A DNA stretch of 5,456 bases, taken from contig JAJQET010000030.1 in NCBI GenBank assembly GCA_021201515.1, forward strand, positions 1 to 5,456, given 5' to 3'. The notes under the pieces are model-generated. The model ran no database searches and was not told the origin of the DNA. It saw only the letters and a program-made list of their open reading frames with translations. Positions within the stretch are counted from its first letter, which is position 1. Each line of letters opens with the position of its first letter. A program made the position numbers and the translations under genes. Origin of the DNA: Clostridiales bacterium (GTDB taxonomy: Bacteria; Bacillota; Clostridia; Oscillospirales; Oscillospiraceae). Below are positions 1-5,456 of the stretch, piece by piece.

Positions 1-1
1 G

Positions 2-538
2 CGGCCCGACCTGGCGGGGAAGAAGGTGCTGCTGTACCTGCCCACCTTCCGGGACGGGCTGGAGGATGGGGTGGACGCCCTGGTGCGGGCCGCCGCCGGA
101 GATACGGAGGTGGCCCTCCTGGTGAAGTCCCACCCCCTGTCCAACCTTCAACTGCCGGAGGAGATGAAAACCCCGTCTGGCTGGGGCACCTATGACCTGA
201 TGAAGGTGTGCGACAGCGTCATCACCGACTATTCCGCCTCCTCCCTGGAGGCCAGCCTGCTGGACAAGGAGATTTATTTCTACCTCTTTGACCATGACAG
301 CTATCTGGAGAATCAGGGTCTGAACGTAGACCCCCTCTATGAGCTGTCGGACGCCTGCTCCGTCACGGCAGAGGGGGTCCTGGCACTGGCAAAGGGAGAC
401 AGCTATCCCTGGGAGGCCCTCCGGCGCTTCCGGGAAAAGTACATTGAGACGGCGTGGGACAACAACACCAGGCACGTGACGGCCTTGCTTCTGGAGCAGA
501 TTCCCGCATCGCTGCGGCAGACGCCGGCGGGCGTGTAG
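2..538 (+). CDS. CDP-glycerol glycerophosphotransferase family protein, C-terminal part (5' end cut by window)
   Basis: The reading frame is open from the window edge (first full codon at 2) to the TAG at 536-538, giving the last 178 residues of a larger protein; the true start lies outside. The family (TagB/TagF-like, Pfam Glyphos_transf) moves glycerol-phosphate or ribitol-phosphate from a CDP-activated donor onto a wall-polymer acceptor at the inner face of the membrane. Family marks, numbered from base 2: KKVLLYLPTFRD near residues 7-18, a histidine in VKSHP at residue 44 (matching one of two histidines known to be essential in TagF-like enzymes), and ITDYSASS near residues 74-81, the donor-binding DYSS-type motif. 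It is more distant from the two genes downstream than they are from each other: the H-to-TDYS interval is shorter (31 against 37 residues) and it lacks their GFY-x-GL-x-ELPGPIV segment. It is probably co-transcribed with the next gene (24-bp gap). The family is clear; the substrate is unknown. Confidence 0.9.
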   Translation, partial: RPDLAGKKVLLYLPTFRDGLEDGVDALVRAAAGDTEVALLVKSHPLSNLQLPEEMKTPSGWGTYDLMKVCDSVITDYSASSLEASLLDKEIYFYLFDHDSYLENQGLNVDPLYELSDACSVTAEGVLALAKGDSYPWEALRRFREKYIETAWDNNTRHVTALLLEQIPASLRQTPAGV

Positions 539-545
539 AAGAAGC

Positions 546-550
546 AGGAG
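546..550 (+). promoter_or_regulatory. Ribosome binding site deciding the GTG start at 563
   Basis: AGGAG lies 12 nt before the GTG at 563. The spacing is long. The nearer GTG at 552 is in another frame and reaches a stop after four codons, so 563 is the supported start. Confidence 0.55.
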
Positions 551-562
551 CGTGATAAAGCG

Positions 563-1891
563 GTGAAAAAGAGCGTCAGAGGGGCCTTGCAGCAGGCGTA
601 CCGCCAGGTGACGGGCCGGTTCCCGGCCACACGGCGGCTGCTGCGGGCCGCAGTGTTTCAGGGGACGAAGCTGACCTATCGCCTGCGGACGGCCGGGGCA
701 AAGACCAACCCGAAGCAGGCGGTGTTCTGCACCTTCTCCGGCCAGAGCTATTCGGACAGCCCCAAGGCCATCTATGAGCGGATGCGCACCGACCCCCGGT
801 TTCAGGACTGGGAATTTATCTGGGTGTTCAAGGGCGCGGAGCGGTACCGGGGGGAATACGGCGCGTCCGTGGGTTTCCCGGCGGAGGACAGGCGCACCAG
901 GGTGGTGGAATACTTCACCCCGGCCTACGAAGCCGCCCTGGGGACGGCGAAATACTGGGTGTTCAACTACCGGGTGAACGAGTATGTCTATCCACGGGCC
1001 GACCAGGTCTACATCGAGTGCTGGCATGGCACGCCCTTGAAGCGGCTGGGCCATGACCTCTCTCTGGGGGGGAACGTGTACAACTCTCTGGAGGAGGTCT
1101 TTCGGAAGTTCGATTTGGACCGGGAGAAGATGACCTATCTCCTGTCCCCCTCCCCCTTCGCCTCGGAGAAGTTCTCCTCCGCCTGGGATTTGCAGACGCA
1201 CCACCGGGAGTCCGCCCTGTTGGAGGTGGGCTATCCCAGAAACGACTTCCTGGTGAACGCCACCCCACAGGACGTGGCTGTCATTAAGACAAAACTGGGA
1301 CTGGACAGGCTGGGGGGCAAAAAAGTGATCCTCTACGCCCCCACCTGGCGGGACAACCAGCGCAGCACAGAGGAGGGCGGCTTCACCTACGAGCTGGGGC
1401 TGGACTTTCAGAAGCTGCGGCAGGCACTGGGGGAGGAGTACGTCATCCTGTTCCGGGCCCACTATCTGGTGGCCAATCAGTTTGACTTCGCCAGCTTTGC
1501 TGGCTTTGTCTGCGACGTCTCCGGTTATCCGGACATCAACCATCTGTATCTGGCGGCGGACCTGCTGATCACCGACTACTCCTCCGTGTTCTTTGACTAC
1601 GCCATCCTCCACAAGCCCATGCTGTTTTATATGTACGACCTGGCGGCCTACCGGGACGAGATTCGGGGCTTCTACATGGGTCTGGAGGAGCTGCCCGGCC
1701 CCATTGTGGAGCGGGAGGAGGATTTGGTGCCCGCCATCCGGGAGACCATGGCCACCGCCGCCTACGATGAGAAATACCGCGCCTTCTGCGCCAAATTCGC
1801 CCCGCTGGAGGACGGCCACGCCGCTGAGCGGGTCATCGACGCCCTGTTGGCGGCAGGGGAACGGGAGGGAAACAGGGAGGAACAGCCATGA
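563..1891 (+). CDS. CDP-glycerol glycerophosphotransferase family protein (tandem paralogue 1)
   Basis: 442 residues with a GTG start. Predicted to transfer a polyol-phosphate unit (glycerol- or ribitol-phosphate) from a CDP donor to a teichoic-acid-like acceptor at the cytoplasmic membrane. The first ~45 residues are basic and partly amphipathic (many K/R, with LLRAAVFQ), with no signal peptide or membrane span, which suits peripheral membrane attachment (inference). An N-terminal region (~52-150: CTFSG, YSDSPKAIY, AKYWVFNYR) leads into WHGTPLKRLG with His155. Then come LLSPSPFASE, GYPRNDFL (~223-230), KKVILYAPTWRDNQ (~253-266), LFRAHYLV with His300, and LITDYSSVFFDYAIL (~335-349). His155 and His300 match the two histidines shown to be critical in the B. 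subtilis TagF family. The length is close to TagB and far below TagF (~750 aa), so it is the catalytic part without a long N-terminal extension. Its stop overlaps the next start (ATGA). Whether it acts as primase, polymerase or on a capsule cannot be told. Confidence 0.93.
   Translation: MKKSVRGALQQAYRQVTGRFPATRRLLRAAVFQGTKLTYRLRTAGAKTNPKQAVFCTFSGQSYSDSPKAIYERMRTDPRFQDWEFIWVFKGAERYRGEYGASVGFPAEDRRTRVVEYFTPAYEAALGTAKYWVFNYRVNEYVYPRADQVYIECWHGTPLKRLGHDLSLGGNVYNSLEEVFRKFDLDREKMTYLLSPSPFASEKFSSAWDLQTHHRESALLEVGYPRNDFLVNATPQDVAVIKTKLGLDRLGGKKVILYAPTWRDNQRSTEEGGFTYELGLDFQKLRQALGEEYVILFRAHYLVANQFDFASFAGFVCDVSGYPDINHLYLAADLLITDYSSVFFDYAILHKPMLFYMYDLAAYRDEIRGFYMGLEELPGPIVEREEDLVPAIRETMATAAYDEKYRAFCAKFAPLEDGHAAERVIDALLAAGEREGNREEQP
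1564..1608 (+). repeat. 45-bp exact direct repeat, copy 1 (donor-site motif)
   Basis: This block, coding for the stretch around ITDYSSVFFDYA, is identical base for base to 2856-2900 in the next gene. Third codon positions match as well, and flanking bases differ on both sides. It reflects tandem gene duplication, possibly with local gene conversion. Confidence 0.9.
1874..1880 (+). promoter_or_regulatory. Ribosome binding site inside the upstream gene, with ATGA stop-start overlap
   Basis: AGGGAGG sits 7 nt before the ATG at 1888, inside the last codons of the preceding gene. The ATG shares bases with that gene's TGA (1889-1891), so the two paralogues are probably translationally coupled. Confidence 0.85.
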
Positions 1892-3171
1892 GCGGACTGA
1901 AAAACACCCTCTACGATTTGGTGGAGCGCTGGACGCCGGTGCGCCGGGCGGCCCGGGACGCTGTGACGGCCCTGCGCCGCCTCCAATTCCGGCAGCAGAC
2001 CCGGAACTGCGTGACGCGGGAGGATTTGGTGCTGTTTTGCACCTTCGGCGGGAAGGGCTACTCGGACAGCCCAAGGGCGGTGTATCAGGCCATGCTGGCC
2101 GACCAACGGTATGACGGCTACCGCTTTGTCTGGGCCTTTCAGCAGCCGGAGCGGTTCCCACAGGTGGCGGCCATGCCCCGGACGGAGGTGGTGGCCTACG
2201 GCAGCCAGGCATACAACCGGAAGATGGCGGAGGCCAAATACTGGGTGCTGAACTTCCGGGTGGCGGACCACATCTGGCCGAAGGAGGGGCAGGTGTACGT
2301 CCAGTGCTGGCACGGCACGCCCCTGAAACGGCTGGGCTACGACATCCGGGAGGAGAGCAACGCCAACAGCATGAACAGCCTGGCGGAGATTCGCCAGAAG
2401 TACGACCTGGACGCCGCCAAGCTGACCTGGCTCCTGTCCCCGTCCCCCTTCGCCACGGAGGTATTCACCTCCGCCTGGAATCTGAAGGCCAGAGGCCGGG
2501 AAGGGGCGATTCTGGAGCTGGGTTATCCCCGGAACGACTTTTTGAAAAACTGCACCCCGGCGGAGCTGGACGCCATCCGCAGCCGTCTGGGGCTGACGGA
2601 GGAGGCACTTCACGGGCGGAAGGTGCTGCTCTACGCCCCTACCTTCCGGGACAACCAGCATCAGGGCGGCGGCTACCGCTACACCCCTCAGGTAGATTTC
2701 CAGCGGCTGCGGGAGGCGCTGGGGGAGGACTATGTGCTGCTCTTCCGCGCCCACTACCTGGTGGCCGGCGCCTTTGACTTCTCGGCGTATGGCGGCTTCA
2801 TCCGCAACGTGTCGGACTATCCCGACATCAACGACCTGTACCTGGTGGCGGATGCGCTGATCACCGACTACTCCTCCGTGTTCTTTGACTACGCCATCCT
2901 GGGCCGTCCGGAGATCTTCTATATGTACGACCTGGAGGACTACCGGGACACTATACGGGGCTTCTACCTGGGCCTGGCGGAGCTGCCCGGCCCCATTGTG
3001 CAGACGGAGGAGGCGCTGATCGCCGCCATCCGCAACGCCTGGACGGACCGCAGCTATGACGAGCGGTATGCCCGCTTCACCCGCCGGTTCAACCCCCTGG
3101 AGGACGGGCAGGCGGCGCAGCGGCTGGCCCAGGCGGTGTTTCCCACGGAAACCGGGGGCGAAACGGGCTGA
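1888..3171 (+). CDS. CDP-glycerol glycerophosphotransferase family protein (tandem paralogue 2)
   Basis: 427 residues, with the same predicted activity as the preceding gene: transfer of a polyol-phosphate from a CDP donor to a surface-polymer acceptor. Motifs run in the same order: CTFGG, YSDSPRAVY, AKYWVLNFR, CWHGTPLKRLG (His142), LLSPSPFATE, GYPRNDFL, RKVLLYAPTFRDNQ, LFRAHYLV (His289), LITDYSSVFFDYAIL (~325-338) and GFYLGLAELPGPIV. In a hand alignment of the 72-residue block starting at YPDIN, 55 positions are identical to the first paralogue. The first ~40 residues are basic and differ most between the copies, as does the insert after the WHGTP motif, where this protein has EESNANSMNSL. 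Such differences could set acceptor choice (inference). Start: ATG at 1888 with AGGGAGG 7 nt upstream. No convincing terminator of its own follows; the first good terminator hairpin lies at 3313-3338, beyond the rimP promoter. Confidence 0.93.
   Translation: MSGLKNTLYDLVERWTPVRRAARDAVTALRRLQFRQQTRNCVTREDLVLFCTFGGKGYSDSPRAVYQAMLADQRYDGYRFVWAFQQPERFPQVAAMPRTEVVAYGSQAYNRKMAEAKYWVLNFRVADHIWPKEGQVYVQCWHGTPLKRLGYDIREESNANSMNSLAEIRQKYDLDAAKLTWLLSPSPFATEVFTSAWNLKARGREGAILELGYPRNDFLKNCTPAELDAIRSRLGLTEEALHGRKVLLYAPTFRDNQHQGGGYRYTPQVDFQRLREALGEDYVLLFRAHYLVAGAFDFSAYGGFIRNVSDYPDINDLYLVADALITDYSSVFFDYAILGRPEIFYMYDLEDYRDTIRGFYLGLAELPGPIVQTEEALIAAIRNAWTDRSYDERYARFTRRFNPLEDGQAAQRLAQAVFPTETGGETG
2856..2900 (+). 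repeat. 45-bp exact direct repeat, copy 2 (donor-site motif)
   Basis: Identical to 1564-1608, offset by 1292 bp. A second shared run of about 22 bp occurs a little further on in both genes, over the codons for ELPGPIV. Confidence 0.9.
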
Positions 3172-3257
3172 CGGCTGGGCAAAACTGCCAAAGCAGGGGT
3201 AAAAATCCGTCCTTTTCCCTGAAAAGAGACGAAATTTATACTGCGGAAAGAAATCCC

Positions 3258-3286
3258 TTGCATTGCGGCGGGGTTTGTGCTAGAAT
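3258..3286 (+). promoter_or_regulatory. Sigma-A type promoter for the rimP-nusA operon
   Basis: TTGCAT (3258-3263) and TAGAAT (3281-3286) are separated by an ideal 17 bp, and a TG one base before the -10 (3278-3279) makes it an extended -10 promoter. A/T-rich bases at 3231-3253 could act as an UP element. Transcription is predicted to start near 3292-3294, giving a leader of about 115 nt before rimP. Confidence 0.85.
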
Positions 3287-3307
3287 AGGATTGTTAAGGT
3301 AGCGTCA

Positions 3308-3346
3308 ATGATAAGAGTGGAGTTTCGGCTCCGCTCTTTCTTTTGA
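3308..3346 (+). CDS. Possible 12-codon leader peptide running through the attenuator hairpin
   Basis: ATG at 3308 opens a frame coding for MIRVEFRLRSFF and ends at TGA 3344-3346. A weak Shine-Dalgarno-like AAGGT (3296-3300) lies 7 nt upstream, and the ATG is about 15 nt from the predicted transcript start. The frame covers both arms of the terminator hairpin and stops in the U-tract, so a translating ribosome would prevent the hairpin from folding. It may be chance: short open frames are common, and the codons are dictated by the hairpin. No family is recognised. Confidence 0.25.
   Translation: MIRVEFRLRSFF
3313..3344 (+). terminator. Intrinsic terminator in the rimP leader (probable NusA-responsive attenuator)
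   Basis: AAGAGTGGAG (3313-3322) pairs over 10 bp, with one G-U wobble, with CTCCGCTCTT (3329-3338) across the 6-nt loop TTTCGG. A U-tract interrupted by C at 3340 and then by GAGA follows. It begins about 20 nt after the predicted transcript start, so it lies between the promoter and rimP and must act as an attenuator, not as a plain gene-end signal. It is also the first strong terminator met by readthrough from the wall-polymer genes. In B. subtilis, NusA-stimulated termination in the leader controls its own operon without an antiterminator, and suboptimal hairpins or interrupted U-tracts mark NusA-dependent sites. I see no upstream leader segment able to pair with the 5' arm, which fits that model. 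Regulation by NusA here is inference. Confidence 0.8.
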
Positions 3347-3353
3347 GATTTTT

Positions 3354-3389
3354 CCGCAGGCAGCGGGGTTCTCCGGTGTCCGCCTGCGG
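3354..3389 (+). other. Second leader stem-loop upstream of rimP
   Basis: CCGCAGGC (3354-3361) and GCCTGCGG (3382-3389) form a perfect 8-bp G+C-rich stem with a 20-nt loop. It ends 19 nt before the rimP ATG, just before its ribosome binding region (AAGGG 3395-3399, AGGA 3401-3404). No U-tract follows, so it is not a terminator. Bases 3362-3368 in the loop could also pair with 3329-3335, the 3' arm of the attenuator (7 bp, one G-U). It could tune rimP translation or protect the processed mRNA end; the function is unknown. Confidence 0.5.
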
Positions 3390-3408
3390 CGGCGAAGGGT
3401 AGGATACG

Positions 3409-3867
3409 ATGAAAAAAGTGACGGAACTGACCGCGGAGCTGGCGGCCCCTTTTATCGAGGCGGCAGGCTGCACCCTGTGGGACGTGGAATATGTCCGGGA
3501 GGGGGGCACCTGGTACCTGCGGGTGTATATCGACTGCGAGGGCGGTGTGAACATCGACCAGTGCGAGCAGGTACACCGGCCCCTGGGGGACGCCCTGGAT
3601 GAGGCGGACCCCATCGAGGGAAGCTATATTCTGGAGGTCTGCTCCGCCGGATGCGACCGGGCGCTGAAAAAGCCGGAGCACTTTGCCGCCTGCATGGGGC
3701 AGGAGGTGGAGGTGCGCCTCTATCGCCCCCTGAACGGCAGTAAGGAGTACCGGGGCACCCTGACCGGGTACGACCAGGGGGACGTGACCATCGAGACCCC
3801 TGAGGGCGAGGCGGTGCGCTTTGCCAAAAAGGAGCTGGCGCTGGTGCGCCTTTACGTTGACTTTTAA
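3409..3867 (+). CDS. rimP: Ribosome maturation factor RimP
   Basis: 152 residues, the usual size for the family. RimP binds the free 30S subunit and assists late 30S assembly, around the S12 region. The N-terminal alpha/beta domain (~1-82) shows the typical pattern: LWDVEYVREGG (~23-33), LRVYID (37-42), GVNIDQCEQVHRPLGDALD (46-64) and YILEVCSAGCDRALKKPEHF (73-92). The last is the family signature, usually of the form LEVSSPGLDRPLK; here the proline is alanine and a cysteine sits where leucine is common. The C-terminal SH3-like domain (~93-152) carries the strand pattern GTLTGYDQGDVTIETPEG. Six cysteines is somewhat many for this family. ATG at 3409 follows AAGGG and AGGA; no other start fits. 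It is the first gene of the operon, 33 bp before nusA, and is controlled by the leader attenuator upstream. Confidence 0.97.
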   Translation: MKKVTELTAELAAPFIEAAGCTLWDVEYVREGGTWYLRVYIDCEGGVNIDQCEQVHRPLGDALDEADPIEGSYILEVCSAGCDRALKKPEHFAACMGQEVEVRLYRPLNGSKEYRGTLTGYDQGDVTIETPEGEAVRFAKKELALVRLYVDF

Positions 3868-3883
3868 ATAGACCGAATGAGAT

Positions 3884-3888
3884 AGGAG
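3884..3888 (+). promoter_or_regulatory. nusA ribosome binding site with long spacing
   Basis: AGGAG ends 12 nt before the ATG at 3901. An in-frame TAG at 3883-3885 rules out any earlier start, so 3901 is the furthest possible start. Confidence 0.6.
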
Positions 3889-3900
3889 TGTAGCTGTGAC

Positions 3901-5118
3901 ATGGCAAAACGTGCAGTAAAAAAGGGCCCCACGCCGGAAGAGGACGCAAAGGAGTTCTTTGCGGCGCTGGATCAGATCGAAGAGGAGCGGGGCATCCCCA
4001 AGTCCTATATGCTGGAGAAAATCGAGCAGGCCCTGCTCACCGCTTATAAACATGACCACGACAAGATTACAGATAACGTCTCCGTGATTTTCAACGAGGA
4101 AAAGGCGGACATCCGCATGGTGGTGCGCCGGGACGTGGTGGAGGAAGTGGACAATCCGGACACCGAAATTTCCCTGGAGGACGCCCGCCAGCGTCTGCCT
4201 GGCGTCCAGCTGGGGGACGTGGTGAAGAAGGAGATCAAAATCAAGAACTTTGGCCGGGTGGCGGCCCAGACCGCCCGCCAGGTCATCGTCCAGGGCATCC
4301 GGGAGGCGGAGCGGAACATGGTCTTTGACGCCTTTAACGAAAAGGCGAAGGAAATGCTCTCCGGCACCGTGTCCCGCACCGACCCCCGCACCGGGGCGCT
4401 GTATGTGAGGCTGACGGCGGGAAAGGAAAAGACCGACGCCCTGCTGTCCGCCAGCGAGCAGGTCAAGGGCGAGTATTACACCGAGGGCGACCGCATCCGC
4501 GTCTATGTGGTGGAGGTGCGCCGCACCACCCGGGGCACCCAGGTGGTGATCTCCCGCACCCATGCGGGGCTGGTGAAGCGGCTCTTTGAGCTGGAGGTGC
4601 CGGAAATCTTCGACGGTGTGGTGGAGATCAAATCCATCGCCAGGGAGGCCGGCAGCCGCACCAAGATGGCCGTCTGGTCCAATGACCCGGAGGTGGACCC
4701 CATCGGCGCCTGCGTGGGTACCCGTGGCGCCCGTGTCAGCGCCATTGTGGAGGAGCTTCACGGCGAAAAGGTAGACATCATCAAGTACAGCGAGGATATG
4801 AGCACCTACATCGCCGCGGCCCTGGCCCCCGCGTCGGTGCTCAGCGTGACCATGGTGGAGGAGAAGAGCTACCGGGTGGTGGTACCCGATGACCAGCTGA
4901 GCCTTGCCATCGGCAAGGAGGGCCAGAACGCCCGCCTGGCCGCCCGGCTCACCGGCTGTAAAATCGACATTAAGAGCCTCTCCGCCGCCCAGGAGGAGGA
5001 CGCCCAGGCCGACGCCCTGCCGGAGGAGACGCTGACCGAGGACGAGGCGGAGGCCCTGCTGGCCGATGAGGCCGAGGCCACCGCAGAACAGGGTGACGAC
5101 CTGTTTGTTGAGGAATAA
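3901..5118 (+). CDS. nusA: Transcription termination/antitermination factor NusA
   Basis: 405 residues. NusA binds RNA polymerase near the RNA exit channel and affects pausing, intrinsic termination and antitermination. Domains: N-terminal RNAP-binding domain (~15-148, with [11 protein letters not shown] and [23 protein letters not shown]); S1 domain (~152-217, with [11 protein letters not shown] and [12 protein letters not shown]); KH1 (~225-297, [21 protein letters not shown], and GTRG at 273-276); KH2 (~300-358, [23 protein letters not shown] with GKEG at 338-341). The tail (~364-405) is strongly acidic and low in complexity, rich in E, D and A, and replaces the AR repeats of the E. coli protein, as is normal in Firmicutes. 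By recall it aligns with B. subtilis NusA from about residue 15 on, so the first ~14 residues, with K3, R4, K7 and K8, are a basic extension. THAGL replaces the common THPGL at the start of KH1. It is the second gene of the operon and probably represses the operon through the leader terminator. Confidence 0.98.
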   Translation: MAKRAVKKGPTPEEDAKEFFAALDQIEEERGIPKSYMLEKIEQALLTAYKHDHDKITDNVSVIFNEEKADIRMVVRRDVVEEVDNPDTEISLEDARQRLPGVQLGDVVKKEIKIKNFGRVAAQTARQVIVQGIREAERNMVFDAFNEKAKEMLSGTVSRTDPRTGALYVRLTAGKEKTDALLSASEQVKGEYYTEGDRIRVYVVEVRRTTRGTQVVISRTHAGLVKRLFELEVPEIFDGVVEIKSIAREAGSRTKMAVWSNDPEVDPIGACVGTRGARVSAIVEELHGEKVDIIKYSEDMSTYIAAALAPASVLSVTMVEEKSYRVVVPDDQLSLAIGKEGQNARLAARLTGCKIDIKSLSAAQEEDAQADALPEETLTEDEAEALLADEAEATAEQGDDLFVEE

Positions 5119-5119
5119 C

Positions 5120-5135
5120 GCGCAGCCTGCTGCGC
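5120..5135 (+). other. Short inverted repeat between nusA and ylxR
   Basis: GCGCAG (5120-5125) and CTGCGC (5130-5135) can form a 6-bp stem with a 4-nt loop just after the nusA stop codon. No U-tract follows and ylxR begins 22 nt later, so it is not a terminator. It may be an RNA-processing or stability element, or chance. Confidence 0.3.
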
Positions 5136-5157
5136 CCAACGGGAGGAGGGAAGCCTC

Positions 5158-5433
5158 ATGCCAAAAAAAATCCCCATGCGGCAATGTGTCGGCTGCAGGG
5201 AGATGAAGCCCAAGCGGGAGCTGATTCGGGTGGTGAAAAGCCCGGAGGGGGAGCTGTCCCTGGATTTCCGGGGCAAGAAGCCCGGACGGGGCGCTTACGT
5301 CTGCCCCAACCCGGCCTGCCTGAAAAAGGCGAAAAAGTCCAACGCACTGGGCCGCGCCTTTGAGGGGGCCATCCCCGCCGAGGTCTATGACGCGCTGGAA
5401 GCGCAGATGGCCCAGAGGGACGGGGATGGATAG
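5158..5433 (+). CDS. rnpM: YlxR family RNA-binding protein (RNase P modulator RnpM)
   Basis: 91 residues, the usual size for YlxR (DUF448). The B. subtilis member was shown to bind the RNase P RNA and modulate its activity, hence the name RnpM. The family pattern is complete: basic start [32 protein letters not shown] (~10-31), [12 protein letters not shown] (~38-49), then [15 protein letters not shown] (~54-68). Lysines and arginines are dense, as expected for an RNA binder. Cysteines at 10, 13, 49 and 54 form two pairs that could hold a metal, though this is unproven. ATG at 5158 is preceded by a strong GGAGGAGGG (5142-5150) at good spacing. It is the third gene of the nusA operon, 39 bp after nusA, and its end overlaps the next start by 8 bp. 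Confidence 0.96.
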   Translation: MPKKIPMRQCVGCREMKPKRELIRVVKSPEGELSLDFRGKKPGRGAYVCPNPACLKKAKKSNALGRAFEGAIPAEVYDALEAQMAQRDGDG

Positions 5434-5456
5434 CCGGTTTCTGTCCCTGTTGGGGC
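5426..5456 (+). CDS. ylxQ: L7Ae-like ribosomal protein YlxQ, first ten codons (3' end cut by window)
   Basis: ATG at 5426 opens [10 protein letters not shown] and runs off the window. The start resembles the FLSLLGLARRAGK opening usual for YlxQ, an L7Ae/L30e/Gadd45-fold RNA-binding protein that nearly always follows ylxR and precedes infB. GAGGGA (5415-5420) lies 5 nt upstream as ribosome binding site. The start overlaps the last three codons of ylxR in another frame, which suggests translational coupling. Position in the operon carries most of the weight, since only ten residues are visible. Confidence 0.8.
   Translation, partial: MDSRFLSLLG

Noticed and set aside
1593..2114. Open frame on the + strand overlapping the junction of the two transferases
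   Set aside because: An alternate-frame shadow rich in P, R, T and W, typical of frame-shifted G+C-rich coding sequence.
1762..2754. 330-codon open frame on the minus strand across the two transferase genes
   Set aside because: It mirrors the codon pattern of real + strand genes with strong family motifs; no motif or ribosome site supports it.
3185..3196. CTGC-CAAA-GCAG mini-hairpin
   Set aside because: A 4-bp stem without a T-run is expected by chance in sequence of this composition.
3212..3226. CTTTTC / GAAAAG inverted repeat after the last transferase gene, considered as its terminator
   Set aside because: The 6-bp A/T-rich stem has a 3-nt loop and no U-tract follows on the + strand.
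3237..3242. TATACT, a good -10 hexamer, considered as a second rimP promoter
   Set aside because: No recognisable -35 lies 16-18 bp upstream (only TTTTCC), and the extended -10 promoter just downstream is far better. It may be part of an UP element.
3280..5184. Very long open frame on the minus strand opposite rimP and nusA
   Set aside because: It lies wholly antisense to two certain core genes, its translation is a low-complexity run of H, L, G, A and V with no recognisable domain, and high G+C explains the lack of stops.
1..5456. tRNA, rRNA, CRISPR array, insertion sequence or phage attachment site
   Set aside because: I saw no tRNA-like cloverleaf, no regularly spaced repeats, no transposase-like frame and no terminal inverted repeats.

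Overview
The window is a G+C-rich stretch of a bacterial chromosome with all genes on the + strand. The gene order rimP-nusA-ylxR-ylxQ, the strong Shine-Dalgarno sequences, the clear sigma-A type promoter and the B. subtilis-like NusA and YlxR proteins point to a high-GC member of the Firmicutes, class Clostridia. An Oscillospiraceae-type gut bacterium is my inference; no marker in the window proves the genus.

Positions 1-3171 hold the end of a wall-polymer cluster. There is the C-terminal part of one CDP-glycerol glycerophosphotransferase family protein (2-538), followed by two full-length members of the same family (563-1891 and 1888-3171). The two full-length genes are clearly tandem paralogues: they share the same motifs throughout, overlap by an ATGA, and carry an identical 45-bp block. 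Their likely job is successive transfer of polyol-phosphate units in making a teichoic-acid-like or phosphoglycerol-decorated surface polymer. The exact substrate cannot be read from the sequence.

Positions 3172-3408 are intergenic and regulatory. A strong extended -10 promoter (3258-3286) is followed within about 20 nt of the predicted transcript start by an intrinsic-terminator hairpin (3313-3338) with an interrupted U-tract, then by a second G+C-rich stem-loop, then by rimP. This has the architecture of the nusA-operon attenuator known from B. subtilis, in which NusA stimulates termination in its own leader. An unusual extra is a 12-codon open frame with a plausible ribosome site that runs exactly through the terminator hairpin.

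Positions 3409-5456 hold the conserved nusA-infB operon: rimP (30S maturation), nusA (transcription elongation/termination), ylxR/rnpM (RNase P modulator family) and the first codons of ylxQ (L7Ae-like), which overlaps the end of ylxR. infB would be expected downstream, outside the window. These genes couple transcription, RNA processing and ribosome assembly. The most interesting element is the rimP leader. I found no clear evidence of a wholly new system.
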